Shown here piece by piece: positions 52,571 to 62,622 of a stretch of DNA of 64,000 bases. The stretch spans positions 1 to 64,000 of the forward strand of contig PBVE01000018.1 in NCBI GenBank assembly GCA_002728135.1, given 5' to 3'. The number at the start of each line of letters is the position of its first letter. The stretch's first letter is position 1. This DNA comes from Rhodospirillaceae bacterium. GTDB taxonomy: Bacteria > Pseudomonadota > Alphaproteobacteria > UBA828. The translations under genes were made by a program, and so were the position numbers. The notes under the pieces were generated by a model. It did no database searches, was not told the DNA's origin, and saw only the letters and a program-made list of their open reading frames with translations.

Positions 52571-54392
52571 TAATTTTTCCCATTTCCAAACGCTCTCTTT
52601 TTAACTTTTTTCTCAAGAAGTTAGTTTCTTTATGTATGACTTTTCCATTATCAACTACAACACCGTACACCTTCTCTGCTATGACGTTACTTACAACTCC
52701 ATTTTTAACATCTCTAGCAACAGAGTCACAATCTCGTGATAATGGGTCTCCATAACCTCCTCCTCCATTCCAACCGACGTATAAAGAATCTAAGCCTACA
52801 AGTGGAAAAACGCCCCAAGATATCTTTTCTTTTTTTCCAGGTATTTGCTCTATACTATTAGGATACGCAACTAATGGTACTCCCGATTCCAGGGCCTCGT
52901 TAGTTTTAACCCAAAGATAATTTGATGGTGCACCAGGATAACCACCACCAAGTCCATCACTCATTGGATATTCCGTACCTTTTCCAGAAATCACATAGTT
53001 TATTCCTCCATCAGGGGCATCATGTGGTGTGATAGCAAATTCTGCTCCAGTCCCACCACGGTGGAGTCCTGGACCACCGGAGTCCTTTAGTCTTCTTCTA
53101 AAGAGATAACGTATAGGAAATGTTGCCTCCATTGTTTCAACATTAGCCATGCGAGAAATTGGATTGGGCACTTCTCCTCCCACATCAACTCCATCTCCAA
53201 TTGCTCTGGCTCCCGCAGCACCTCCAAATGTTTCCGTCAAAATTCCAATTGATTGTGTGCCTCTTTGATTCTTTCCAAACATGAATATTGCAAAATGACT
53301 ACCATGCCAAACTGCGGTTGCTTCTTTAGAATATTTATCACTGGCAGATAACATCTTTGAAATACAAACACATGCTGCATTATTAACCGCCTGTATAGCA
53401 CCCACTGTAGCTATGGAAACTGGTGCGGGACGTGTTGCATTTACAACAGAGCCTTCAGGAGCAATCATTTTTACAGGTCTTATAACCCCTTCATTCCATG
53501 TAATATCATAGCAAAGCAAGGGAAAAAGAGGTGCAAATAGTCCACCCCATGATGCCCATCTAGAACAGTTAATCCCATACTGTGACTGGGCACTAGAACC
53601 AGAGAAGTCGAAAACAATTTTTTCACCCTCTTTAGACATTTTTAACAATACTTTAAATGTCTGACCCTTAACATCAAAGTACTGGCGTGAGTGCCAACAT
53701 CCATCTGGTAATTCAGCAAGTCTTTCTTTAAATAATTTTTCAGATTGGGAAATTAATAATGAACATGCTTTATCAACAACTTTTGGGGTATATTTATCTA
53801 TCAATGACTGCATGCGGTCCTTTGCAACATTGTTACACGCAATCATTGAAGACATATCTAGTGCTACCATTTCTGGCGAGCGAACCATATTTAGGATTGT
53901 ATTCATGATATCTTTACGTATCTCACCTTTATCCACTAGCTTTAGACCAGGAGACGAAAATCCTTCCGTAAATATGTCATTAGAATCTGGGCTAAATCCA
54001 CCTGGGTTCATCGCACCTATATCATAAACGTGAACAAAACATGCACTCCATGCCACTAAAACTCCATTATGGTGAATAGGTGCTATAAGATAAATATCCG
54101 ATGTATGCAGAGCAGCAGTGTATGGACAATTTAATAGAAAAATATCTCCTTCATTAATATTGCCAGAAAAATTTCGAATAATAGACTTGCATGCTTCTGC
54201 AGCACTTGTGAGGTGATGTAAAAAACCCACACCACCCATCAATAAAGAACCATCGGCCCTGTATAATGAGACCATTAAGTCATGGCCCTCATTAGTGATC
54301 GCACTGCCAGAAACATGTTTTAATGTTATCACTGCTTCATCAACAATTCGAAACAGCCTATGTCTGATAATTGAAAATGTGATAGGATCCAT
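52560..54392 (-). CDS. hyuB: HyuB/acetone-carboxylase-alpha-like subunit (pair 3)
   Basis: A 610-residue HyuB-family chain. Core: LNCPYTAALHTSDIYLIAP, where ALHTSD replaces GGSHPAD; CFVHVYDIGAMNPGGFS; TEGFSSPGLKLVDKG; GGPGLHRGGTGAEF; WNGGGGYGDPLSRD. I start it at ATG 54392 (MDPITFS), because GAGG lies six bases upstream and overlaps the hyuA-3 stop; the frame would otherwise begin at a TTG at 54404. It is coupled to the gamma gene. It is smaller than classical acetone carboxylase alpha (about 770 aa), so it is a relative, not a true acetone carboxylase. Confidence 0.88.
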   Translation of the reverse strand: MDPITFSIIRHRLFRIVDEAVITLKHVSGSAITNEGHDLMVSLYRADGSLLMGGVGFLHHLTSAAEACKSIIRNFSGNINEGDIFLLNCPYTAALHTSDIYLIAPIHHNGVLVAWSACFVHVYDIGAMNPGGFSPDSNDIFTEGFSSPGLKLVDKGEIRKDIMNTILNMVRSPEMVALDMSSMIACNNVAKDRMQSLIDKYTPKVVDKACSLLISQSEKLFKERLAELPDGCWHSRQYFDVKGQTFKVLLKMSKEGEKIVFDFSGSSAQSQYGINCSRWASWGGLFAPLFPLLCYDITWNEGVIRPVKMIAPEGSVVNATRPAPVSIATVGAIQAVNNAACVCISKMLSASDKYSKEATAVWHGSHFAIFMFGKNQRGTQSIGILTETFGGAAGARAIGDGVDVGGEVPNPISRMANVETMEATFPIRYLFRRRLKDSGGPGLHRGGTGAEFAITPHDAPDGGINYVISGKGTEYPMSDGLGGGYPGAPSNYLWVKTNEALESGVPLVAYPNSIEQIPGKKEKISWGVFPLVGLDSLYVGWNGGGGYGDPLSRDCDSVARDVKNGVVSNVIAEKVYGVVVDNGKVIHKETNFLRKKLKRERLEMGKINDI

Positions 54393-54400
54393 AAGTGACC

Positions 54401-56521
54401 TCAATCAAACTCTATAATTATATTTTTAAGGTCATCCATATGGCCCGTTTGTCCTTCTTGAATTACTATTGTAGTAATAGGGGTATGGATTAATACTGGC
54501 CCTGAGAATGCATTTCCAGGAAGAATTTTATCAAAGTCTAATACGGGAGACTCTTTTAATCCATTGCGTAGATACACAAAAATCTTTCTATTATCAATTA
54601 TAGCTTCAGAATAGTCTTTGCTGTTTATTGGCAACCTCTCTACGCTCGGCCTTTCTACTAATCCCTTAGCAGTAAGCCTAAACATAGTCATTTCTATACC
54701 TGCATCTCTATAAGCAGAACCCTTGCCATAACGACGTTCATATAGTTCCTCAAAATGTTTTATGAGCAAATTCATGGAATCTTTATTAAGTGGAGTAACA
54801 CCTTTTATCAGTGTAGTTACTTCATGAACTTGTCTGGCATAACGCAAATCTATAGACCATTCCATAGATATTGTTTTATCAATAAATCCATCTGCCTTGA
54901 GTTGATTCTGTGCTTTTTTGATCATTGGTTCAAAAATAGAATTCACTTTGTTTATATCGCATGGAACTGAGAAAGTTTCAGTATGAGTATATTCATGAAT
55001 AACATCAGCAGAAACCAATCCAAATGCACAATTCACAGAGGCTGTATAAGGAACTACAATTTTCTTTACCTGTAATTCAGCACCAAACATACTGCACAAA
55101 AGTGGGCAACTCCCCCCGAAAGCATGTAAAACATAGTCTCTAGGGTCCAGTCCCTGTTCAACAGTTATTTCATGTATTAAATCCGTAATTTGTGCTGCAG
55201 CAATTCGATAAATGCCAACAGCTGCTTCATCAACATCAAGGCCAAGAGGGTCAGCAATTTTTGCTTTAAAGATATGTTTTGCTAATTTTATATTTAATGG
55301 CACTGAACCTCCAAGAAACCTATCTGGATCCATATAACCAATGAGCATCATTACATCAGTTAGAGTTGGCTCTTCACCTCCCTGACCATAACAAACTGGC
55401 CCAGGAAATGCACCAGCACTTTGTGGCCCAATAACTGGAACATTAGTTCTGGGATCTATTGAAATTATACTGCCACCTCCTGCACCAATAGAAACAACAT
55501 CTAATTTTGGAGCAACATAGTGAAATCTATCAACCATAGGTTCCCTTGCATGCCTCAACTCACCATTTTGAATAACTCCAACCTTAAATGTCGTTCCACC
55601 CATATCGGCAGCAATAATATTTTCATCCCCCATTAAAGATCCAAGATAGCGACTCCCTATGACACCTGCAGCAGGTCCACATTCGAGCATTCCTACTGCT
55701 TTGTTTGATGCTTCTATGGCAGGCAAGAGACCTCCATAACCCTGCATAACCAGTATTTCTCCATCATATCCATGATCACGTAGTTTTGAGCTTAAGCTCT
55801 GAAGATAATTTTCAATTATTCTACCGGCATAAGCATTAATAACTGTTGTAGAAGTTCTTTCATATTCGCCTGGCACAGGTGCAATCTCACTAGATAAAGA
55901 CACATATGTTTCTGGAGAAATTGATCTTACAATTTCCTTAACTTTCTGCTCGTGTAAAGGATTAAAAAAAGACCATAATAAACAGACCGCAAGAGCGTTA
56001 ACTTTATGATTTTCAATTAAGTCTCTAATAGAACTTTCAGCTTGATCTAAATCAAGCTCTCTTAATATATGACCTTTATAATCAACACGCTCAATAATTC
56101 CTTTAATACGGTCACCGGGTACCAGAGGATCTGCACGATTAGTTGACACGGGATGCTTAATCCCATCCTCAGTTAACCCACCCCAACGTCCATATGCACC
56201 ACGAGTGATTAGGAGAGTATCCTCAAAACCCTCTGTAGTAACGAGACCTGTTTTCGCTCCGTCTCGTGTTAATAAAGTATTATCAACAACTGTGGAACCA
56301 TGAACAAAGAAACGGCAAGATTTAAACAAACTATTAATGTCTAAACTTCCATTCTTAGCAGCATCTTTAATGGAATTTATGATTCCATTAGCAAAGTTAG
56401 GAGGGGTAGATAAGGATTTACCAACCAATATTGGCTCACCTGATGCTATAATCACTGTATCAGTGCAAGTTCCACCTACATCAGTTGCTATAATATATTT
56501 ATCTTTAACTATTGATTCCAA
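54401..56521 (-). CDS. hyuA: HyuA/acetone-carboxylase-beta-like subunit (pair 3)
   Basis: A 706-aa ATP-binding subunit. Signatures: IIATDVGGTCTDTVII (with Cys instead of the usual Phe), HGSTVVDNTLLTRDGAK, ECGPAAGVIGSRY, AADMGGTTFKVGVI and GAGGGSIISIDP with GPQSAGAFPGPVCYG. The length is close to acetone carboxylase beta (about 717). The start is TTG at 56521, with GGAG at 56532-56535; no in-frame ATG exists before the phosphate loop. It is 45 bp downstream of the tarD-like gene. Confidence 0.88.
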   Translation of the reverse strand: MESIVKDKYIIATDVGGTCTDTVIIASGEPILVGKSLSTPPNFANGIINSIKDAAKNGSLDINSLFKSCRFFVHGSTVVDNTLLTRDGAKTGLVTTEGFEDTLLITRGAYGRWGGLTEDGIKHPVSTNRADPLVPGDRIKGIIERVDYKGHILRELDLDQAESSIRDLIENHKVNALAVCLLWSFFNPLHEQKVKEIVRSISPETYVSLSSEIAPVPGEYERTSTTVINAYAGRIIENYLQSLSSKLRDHGYDGEILVMQGYGGLLPAIEASNKAVGMLECGPAAGVIGSRYLGSLMGDENIIAADMGGTTFKVGVIQNGELRHAREPMVDRFHYVAPKLDVVSIGAGGGSIISIDPRTNVPVIGPQSAGAFPGPVCYGQGGEEPTLTDVMMLIGYMDPDRFLGGSVPLNIKLAKHIFKAKIADPLGLDVDEAAVGIYRIAAAQITDLIHEITVEQGLDPRDYVLHAFGGSCPLLCSMFGAELQVKKIVVPYTASVNCAFGLVSADVIHEYTHTETFSVPCDINKVNSIFEPMIKKAQNQLKADGFIDKTISMEWSIDLRYARQVHEVTTLIKGVTPLNKDSMNLLIKHFEELYERRYGKGSAYRDAGIEMTMFRLTAKGLVERPSVERLPINSKDYSEAIIDNRKIFVYLRNGLKESPVLDFDKILPGNAFSGPVLIHTPITTIVIQEGQTGHMDDLKNIIIEFD

Positions 56522-56565
56522 AATTAGTTTTCTCCAAAAAATTTTGATGTATTCAGGAGTTTAAA

Positions 56566-57732
56566 TTATTTCAAAGAAGTCCTTAACAAATTAATTAAAT
56601 CACTTTTCCCCTCAAAGCCAATTCCAGGCATATCATGTAACTTGACTATCTCACCTTCAACTTTTGCACCATCAAAAAAACCACCGAATGGTTCAAAAAC
56701 CCCAGGGTAAGACTCATTACCCCCTAGACCAAGTCCAGCTGCAATATTTAATGCCATTAAATGTCCACCGTGAGGTATACATGCTTTGCGTGACCAACCA
56801 CTGCTTTCTAGCATTTGAATAATTCTTAAAAACTCAACTAAGCCATAACTCAGAGCGGGGTCAAATTGAAGTATGTCCTTATCTGGACGAAGACCACCAT
56901 ATCGAATTAAATTTGTAGCATCTTGTAATGAAAAAAGGTTTTCGCCTGTAGCAAGAGGTTCATAATAATTTTTTGCGACAGTTGACATTAAATCAAAATC
57001 AAGCGGATCTCCTGGCTCCTCATACCATCGAAGTTTATATGGCTCAATTATTTCTGCAAATGTAACCGCTTGTTCGTGATTAAAACGGCCATTTGCGTCA
57101 ATGGCCAATTTTTTACCAGACCCCAACAAATTCAAAGCTGCTTCAATACGTTTAATGTCTATATTTACATCACCTCCACCAACTTTTATTTTTACAACAG
57201 AAAAGCCTAAATCAATATAAGACTGAATTTCTTCTATCAATCCATCGACTTCTTTATCTGGCTGATAATAACCTCCTGCTGCATAAACAAAGACACTTTT
57301 ATCATAATTACCCTTATTAAATTTTTCAGAGAGATATTTCCATAAGGGCTTTCCTGCAATCTTGGAGACTAGATCCCAAATTGCCATATCTATAGTCCCA
57401 ACAGCTACTGCACGTTCTCCATGACCTCCAGGCTTTTCATTTGTTAGCATTGCATTCCATAGCTTAAACGGATCTATATTATCAAGATTATCGCTCTGGT
57501 AATCCCCTTCGCTTAAATCATATATTCTCGGAAATAATCTCTCTCTCATTAGTGATCCTTGCCCATAGCGACCATTTGAATTGAAACCAAACCCAATAAT
57601 TTGTTCTCCATCTATATATTGGTCTGTCACTATGGACACTATACTTGCTGTCATTTGAGAAAAATTAATATATGCATTGCTAATAGCACTATTTAATGGA
57701 ACTGTTTTTTCTCTAATTTCCAAAATTTTCAT
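56566..57732 (-). CDS. tarD: Enolase-superfamily dehydratase, D(-)-tartrate dehydratase type
   Basis: A TIM-barrel enolase-superfamily enzyme of 388 aa. The characterised Bradyrhizobium TarD enzyme (about 389 aa) converts D-tartrate to oxaloacetate; the blocks NAYINFSQMTAS, VGYGFNSNGRYGQG-like GFGFNSNGRYGQGSL, NEKPGGHGERAVAVGTIDMA, FVYAAGGYY and GLGLGGNESYP are shared. Catalytic residues fit: K181-x-K183 in KIKVGG, D212, E238, E264 as metal ligands and H321 in HGGH. It opens the minus-strand operon of hyuA-3, hyuB-3, gamma and isochorismatase. This suggests the HyuAB complex works on a tartrate- or oxaloacetate-related compound, or that tarD acts on a relative. Confidence 0.85.
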   Translation of the reverse strand: MKILEIREKTVPLNSAISNAYINFSQMTASIVSIVTDQYIDGEQIIGFGFNSNGRYGQGSLMRERLFPRIYDLSEGDYQSDNLDNIDPFKLWNAMLTNEKPGGHGERAVAVGTIDMAIWDLVSKIAGKPLWKYLSEKFNKGNYDKSVFVYAAGGYYQPDKEVDGLIEEIQSYIDLGFSVVKIKVGGGDVNIDIKRIEAALNLLGSGKKLAIDANGRFNHEQAVTFAEIIEPYKLRWYEEPGDPLDFDLMSTVAKNYYEPLATGENLFSLQDATNLIRYGGLRPDKDILQFDPALSYGLVEFLRIIQMLESSGWSRKACIPHGGHLMALNIAAGLGLGGNESYPGVFEPFGGFFDGAKVEGEIVKLHDMPGIGFEGKSDLINLLRTSLK

Positions 57733-57914
57733 TTATTATCGCCAAGTAAATTTTCAATGTTTTAATATTAAAATTTATATAGAGTAAGCATAAAGTCACT
57801 TACTTTCTTTAACGCTTTGCTGATATAACATGGGACTTAGATTGATTACACTCCTATTATGACTTCAATTGAATTTAAATTTAGCAAGTAATCTACGAGA
57901 CAAGGATTTAGAAA

Positions 57915-60092
57915 ATGGCAAAATTAATACCTCTTGTTTCTGATACATTATGGCATCGGATAGAGACAGAACCTAAGGATTGGGAAAGCACTGACCCTGC
58001 TCTTCTTTCTAGGATGCTAGAACAGCTTTACATTATTCGTGCTTTTGAAGAAAAGGTCCTAGAATTATTTAAAGCAGGATGTATACACGGCCCTGCACAT
58101 GCGAGTATAGGTCAAGAGGGAGGTGCAGTGGCGGCTATTTCAACATTATCATCTAGTGATAAGCTAAACGCCACACATCGAGCCCATCACCAATTCCTTT
58201 CAAAATTTTTATCTCATAAAACACCAAAAAATTATGATCCGCGAAGCAATAACTTCCCAGAAGATTTTAATGAAATTGTTTACAAATCTTTATCAGAAAT
58301 TATGGGGCTAAAGGATGGTTATTGTGGTGGCCGTGGGGGATCAATGCATATGCGCTGGGATGAAGCAGGGGTTTTAGGTACAAATGCAATTGTTGGTGGA
58401 AACCCTCCTCAAGCTGTAGGTTATGCTCTCGCTGAGAAATTAAAAAAAAGTAATCAACTAACAGTTACTTTTTTTGGTGATGGATCAATGCAAAATGGGG
58501 CAGCATATGAAGCTCTCAACCTAGGCGCACTCTACGATTTACCAATCATTTTTTTCAATGAAAATAATCTGTATGGTGTTTCCACACATGTCTCAGAGAC
58601 CACACGTGAAACACGCCTCTCTGCACGAGGAATCGGGTTAGGTATCCCATCACTTGAAGTAGATGGTATGGACATGATTGCTGTTAGAAAATCCATGGAA
58701 TGGGCAAAAGAGCACATTAAAAATAATAAGGGACCTGTTTTAATAGAAGCCCAAACATATAGATACTTTCATCAACATGGACCTATGAAAGGAAGTGCGT
58801 TTGGCTATCGACCGAAAGAAGAAGAAAAGACTTGGATGAAAAAAGACCCGTATATAACCTTTCCTAAAAAACTACTTGAGCTTCAAGTTATCAATAACTC
58901 TATACTAGATTCAATTCTTAATCATACTAAAGAAGTAGTTGATTCTGCAGCATTAAGACTTACTGAGACGGAAACAGGGGGCAGCAATCAGCTTAAAATT
59001 AAAGCTGAGATGTGGCCATCTAAGGAGACCGTAGAAAAAGGGATACGCGGTGATCTATCAGAACTAAAAAATCAAAGGTTCATTGAAAAAGAAGATATTG
59101 ATACTAACTCGGCCAGCGAAATGAAATTTATTGAATCTATAGCAACAGTTCAAATGCGAGCCATGGAAAGAGATGATAATGTTTTTATTATGGGTGAGGA
59201 TGTCCAACACCTTAAAGGGGGAACTGTTGGAGCCACAAAGGGTATTATTGAGAAGTTTCCTGATAGACTTATAGGAACTCCTATTGCAGAAAATGGATTC
59301 TGCGGTATGGGTCTAGGAGCAGCTGTGAATGGTATGCGACCAATAATTGAAATAATGTACTCTGATTTTATTCTTGTGGCAGCAGACCAGTTATTTAACC
59401 AAATTGGCAAGGTACGCCATATGTTTGGCGGTGAATATCCTGCTCCATTAATTTTACGTACTAGAGCAGCCGGTGGCGGGGGATATGGCTCACAACACTC
59501 AATGGATCCAAGCGGGATCTTTGCTGCTTATCCTAGTTGGAGAGTAGTAGCTCCCTCTAATGCTTTCGATTACATTGGGTTATTTAACTCAGCTGTTCTA
59601 TGCAATGATCCTGTAGCAATAATTGAATGTCAGTCTTTATACCAAAAAACCTCACTAGTCCCAATTGATGATCTAGATTATTGCATACCATTTGGAAAAG
59701 CAAAAATCGTTTCACCAGGTAATGCCTGCACACTTATAACCTGTGCGAATATGGTTGATATCTCCATTGAAGCCGCTCTAGAAACTGGTATTGAAGCAGA
59801 AATAATAGATCTACGCACTGTTGATCCACTAGGCTTAGATTGGGAAACTATAGAATCAAGTGTTAAAAAAACTAACCGCTTATTAGTGGTTGAACAAACT
59901 GCACGTGGGCACTCACTTGGAGCAAGAATTGTTCAGGAGGCACAAGAGAGATTATTTGATTGGCTTGACCATGAAATTATCCGAGTAAGTGGTACAAATA
60001 GTGCTCCAGTTGTATCAAAGCCTTTAGAAGCGGCAGCTTTAGCTGGAATAAATGATGTCATGAATGGATTAAAGCATGTTTGTGCACTATAA
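57915..60092 (+). CDS. Fused alpha/beta E1 component of a 2-oxoacid dehydrogenase (TPP-dependent)
   Basis: A 725-residue thiamine-diphosphate enzyme with both E1 chains in one polypeptide. The alpha part (about 30-345) has the motif GDGSMQNGAAYEALNLGALYDLPIIFFNENN (quoted in part) and HGPAHASIGQEGGAVAA. The beta part (about 400-725) has IMGEDVQHLKGG, GTPIAENGFCGMGLGAAVNGMRP and RAAGGGGYGSQHS. The two parts resemble acetoin/branched-chain-type E1 rather than AceE. No E2 or E3 gene is adjacent, so either another complex supplies them or it acts as a decarboxylase. It diverges from tarD across 182 bp. An AAGGAT ribosome binding site precedes the ATG. Confidence 0.88.
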   Translation: MAKLIPLVSDTLWHRIETEPKDWESTDPALLSRMLEQLYIIRAFEEKVLELFKAGCIHGPAHASIGQEGGAVAAISTLSSSDKLNATHRAHHQFLSKFLSHKTPKNYDPRSNNFPEDFNEIVYKSLSEIMGLKDGYCGGRGGSMHMRWDEAGVLGTNAIVGGNPPQAVGYALAEKLKKSNQLTVTFFGDGSMQNGAAYEALNLGALYDLPIIFFNENNLYGVSTHVSETTRETRLSARGIGLGIPSLEVDGMDMIAVRKSMEWAKEHIKNNKGPVLIEAQTYRYFHQHGPMKGSAFGYRPKEEEKTWMKKDPYITFPKKLLELQVINNSILDSILNHTKEVVDSAALRLTETETGGSNQLKIKAEMWPSKETVEKGIRGDLSELKNQRFIEKEDIDTNSASEMKFIESIATVQMRAMERDDNVFIMGEDVQHLKGGTVGATKGIIEKFPDRLIGTPIAENGFCGMGLGAAVNGMRPIIEIMYSDFILVAADQLFNQIGKVRHMFGGEYPAPLILRTRAAGGGGYGSQHSMDPSGIFAAYPSWRVVAPSNAFDYIGLFNSAVLCNDPVAIIECQSLYQKTSLVPIDDLDYCIPFGKAKIVSPGNACTLITCANMVDISIEAALETGIEAEIIDLRTVDPLGLDWETIESSVKKTNRLLVVEQTARGHSLGARIVQEAQERLFDWLDHEIIRVSGTNSAPVVSKPLEAAALAGINDVMNGLKHVCAL

Positions 60093-60113
60093 AATTATAT
60101 ACGGAGCAATGTT

Positions 60114-60575
60114 ATGAATTCTGGAAAACCTTTATTGAACGATCTAATTATAAGATCCCATCACACAGCTGTTAGTGTATCAAATTTTGATGAAGCTCTA
60201 AAATTTTATATAGATTTTCTTGGCTTTGAATGCATTGGCGAAATTAGGGACAGAGGAGAGCCTGGTTTTGCAGATGCTACAGGGGTGCCAGACGGTAAAG
60301 CTCATTGGGCTATGTTAAAATCAGAAAATTATCATATCGAGCTATTCGAATGGTTAAACCCAAAAGGAAAAACGCAAAAAATTAGACAATGTGACCTTGG
60401 ATATACACATATTGCACTACAAGTAAAAGATGTTGAAGATGCATATGAACGGGTTATTAAAGCTGGCTTTAAAACACTCAGTCCTCCAGTAACTCTTAGA
60501 AATGGTGTAGCCAAGGTTATCTATGTTGAAGCACCAGAAAATAATATAACAGAGTTAGTAGAATATAAAGAATAA
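60114..60575 (+). CDS. VOC-superfamily (glyoxalase-like) protein
   Basis: A vicinal-oxygen-chelate fold protein of 153 aa. The first half starts RSHHTAVSVSNFDEALKFYIDFLGFE with a metal-type His, and the second has GYTHIALQVKDVEDAYERVIKAGFK (both quoted in part) and E near the end (VEAPENNITELVEY). It is 21 bp after the fused E1, so likely in one transcript. It may be an epimerase, lyase or dioxygenase; the metal ligands His/Glu are present but do not fix the reaction. Confidence 0.8.
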   Translation: MNSGKPLLNDLIIRSHHTAVSVSNFDEALKFYIDFLGFECIGEIRDRGEPGFADATGVPDGKAHWAMLKSENYHIELFEWLNPKGKTQKIRQCDLGYTHIALQVKDVEDAYERVIKAGFKTLSPPVTLRNGVAKVIYVEAPENNITELVEYKE

Positions 60576-60591
60576 ACCCTACGAAAAAATA

Positions 60592-62622
60592 TTACGATAT
60601 ATGCAAGAAACCAATCTCATCAACTCTAAGTTTTTGGCCAGGATGAATGAGTGTAGTTGCAGATTTTTCTTCAATTAGTAATGGACCCTTAGCAATATAA
60701 CCAGCTGGTAATGACTCTCTATCTAATACCTGTGTTTCATGCTCACCATCTTCACTAAAAAGCACTCTTCTTCGTCCTTTTAGAATATTAATATTATCTG
60801 AAGAAATCTCATTTAAATGTGGTCTAGGTACTGATGCAGTTGCGGTTAAATGGAAATTTACAAGTTCAATCGGGCTATTATCCAATTTAAAAGTGTAAGT
60901 TCGTTCATGCTCCACATGAAAATCGTCTATTAACTTATCTATTGAAATGCTATTAATATTAACTGGTACACCAACCCAATGCTCTTGGCCTTGATATCTC
61001 AGATCTATACGAGCTTCTAAGCGGATAGAACTTGAAACTATGTCTTTATCAGTTTTAAAATAACTGTATGACTCATTTCTAAGTTCATCAAATATATTCT
61101 TAATATTACCTATTCTTATCTTATCTGCACGCATCAAATGTGTCATAACAAAATCTCTACGTGGTTCGGTAGCCAACATGCCCCATGCGGAAAAATAACC
61201 CGGATACCTTGGTACAATTACCTCTCTAACACCAAGGTCTCTTCCAAGAGTTGCAGCGTGCATAGCCCCACCTCCACCGCCGACGACAAGAACAAAATCC
61301 CTAGGATCATGTCCACGCTGGATTGAAATCAGCTTTAAAGCATTGATCATATCTGCATCTGCCAAACGTATTACCGACTCTGCAGCTGATATAACATCGG
61401 TGTTAAGACCTTTAGCTATAGTTTCCATTGCCTTCTTTGCTTTTTGAATGTCTAATTTGATACGACCACCAGCAAAGTAATCTGGATCCAAAACACCTGT
61501 TATAAGTTTGGCATCTGTTACAGTAGGTTTTGAACCACCCTGAGAATAACATGCAGGGCCAGGTTCTGCCCCTGCACTTACTGGTCCAACTTTTAATGAC
61601 CCAACTTCGTCAAACCAAGCTATAGAACCTCCACCAGTTCCAATCTCAACTATATCCACAACAGGAACTTTAACAGGATATCCAGGATTAATTCTTGACC
61701 ATTCTAATTTATATTCTGTTGTCACATCGATCTGATTATTTTTAATAACAGAACACTTTGCTGTAGTTCCCCCAATATCCAAATAAATAACGTTATCTTC
61801 TTTACAAAGGGACCCAACTAAAGCCGCTGCATTAACTCCTGCAGAAGGTCCAGACTCTACCAGTGTGATGGGATGAGATTTTGCCCAAGTAAAACTAGCT
61901 GAACCACCATTTGATTGCATTGCATGCATAGGACAATTAAACCCTTGCTTGAGAAGAGTCGACTGTAGTCGATTGAAATATTTCTGAACAGTTGGCTGAA
62001 CATAAGCATTTAGTACAGCTGTATTTGCACGCTCGTATTCTCTCCACTCTCTTGTAATTTCGTGACTCGCAGTAATCGAAATATCTGGCAAATTCTTTCG
62101 TAAATATTCTGCACATATAATTTCATGTTGTGGAGAAGAATAACTGTGCAAAAAAACAACAGCTATTGCTTCAACATTTTCAGAAATACAGATCTTAACT
62201 ATATCCTCTAATTCCTTTATAGACAGAGGCTTAATTATATTGCCAGAAGCATCTAGTCTTTCTTCAACCTCAAACCTTAACCTTCTAGGAACAAAGGGTT
62301 TCGGTTTTTGAAACCTTAGATTGTAAAGGTCTGGACGATTACCCCTTGCAATTTCTAATACATCTCTAAATCCTTTTGTGGTTATTAAAGCTGTCTTAGC
62401 CCCCTTCCGCTCAGTAATTGCGTTAATAACCGTTGTACCTCCATGTACAAAAAAAGTTATTGTTTCTGATTCAATATCGGCAAGCTTTATTGAATTTAAA
62501 ACACCATTAGTTAGGTCTTTAGGAGTTGTAAGAGACTTTTCAGCAACTAATGCTCCGGTTTGATCATCAAAATGTACAAGATCCGTAAACGTACCTCCAA
62601 TATCGACCGCCATACGACCCAT
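60592..62622 (-). CDS. hyuA: Hydantoinase A / oxoprolinase family subunit (HyuA, pair 4)
   Basis: A 676-aa ATP-binding subunit. Signatures: MAVDIGGTFTDLVHFDD, HGGTTVINAITERKGAK, ESGPSAGVNAAALVGSL, YLDIGGTTAKCSVI, GTGGGSIAWFDEVGSL and GPVSAGAEPGPACYSQ. The start is ATG 62622, sharing bases with the hyuB-4 stop (TGATG); a TTG three bases before is possible. It converges on the VOC gene. It follows hyuB, the reverse of the other three pairs, so the order here is hyuB then hyuA in transcription. Confidence 0.9.
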   Translation of the reverse strand: MGRMAVDIGGTFTDLVHFDDQTGALVAEKSLTTPKDLTNGVLNSIKLADIESETITFFVHGGTTVINAITERKGAKTALITTKGFRDVLEIARGNRPDLYNLRFQKPKPFVPRRLRFEVEERLDASGNIIKPLSIKELEDIVKICISENVEAIAVVFLHSYSSPQHEIICAEYLRKNLPDISITASHEITREWREYERANTAVLNAYVQPTVQKYFNRLQSTLLKQGFNCPMHAMQSNGGSASFTWAKSHPITLVESGPSAGVNAAALVGSLCKEDNVIYLDIGGTTAKCSVIKNNQIDVTTEYKLEWSRINPGYPVKVPVVDIVEIGTGGGSIAWFDEVGSLKVGPVSAGAEPGPACYSQGGSKPTVTDAKLITGVLDPDYFAGGRIKLDIQKAKKAMETIAKGLNTDVISAAESVIRLADADMINALKLISIQRGHDPRDFVLVVGGGGGAMHAATLGRDLGVREVIVPRYPGYFSAWGMLATEPRRDFVMTHLMRADKIRIGNIKNIFDELRNESYSYFKTDKDIVSSSIRLEARIDLRYQGQEHWVGVPVNINSISIDKLIDDFHVEHERTYTFKLDNSPIELVNFHLTATASVPRPHLNEISSDNINILKGRRRVLFSEDGEHETQVLDRESLPAGYIAKGPLLIEEKSATTLIHPGQKLRVDEIGFLHIS

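Noticed and set aside
52298-56521. Pair 3 as a true acetone carboxylase
   Set aside because: The alpha-like chain is about 160 residues too short and gamma is half the usual size, so only family membership can be claimed.
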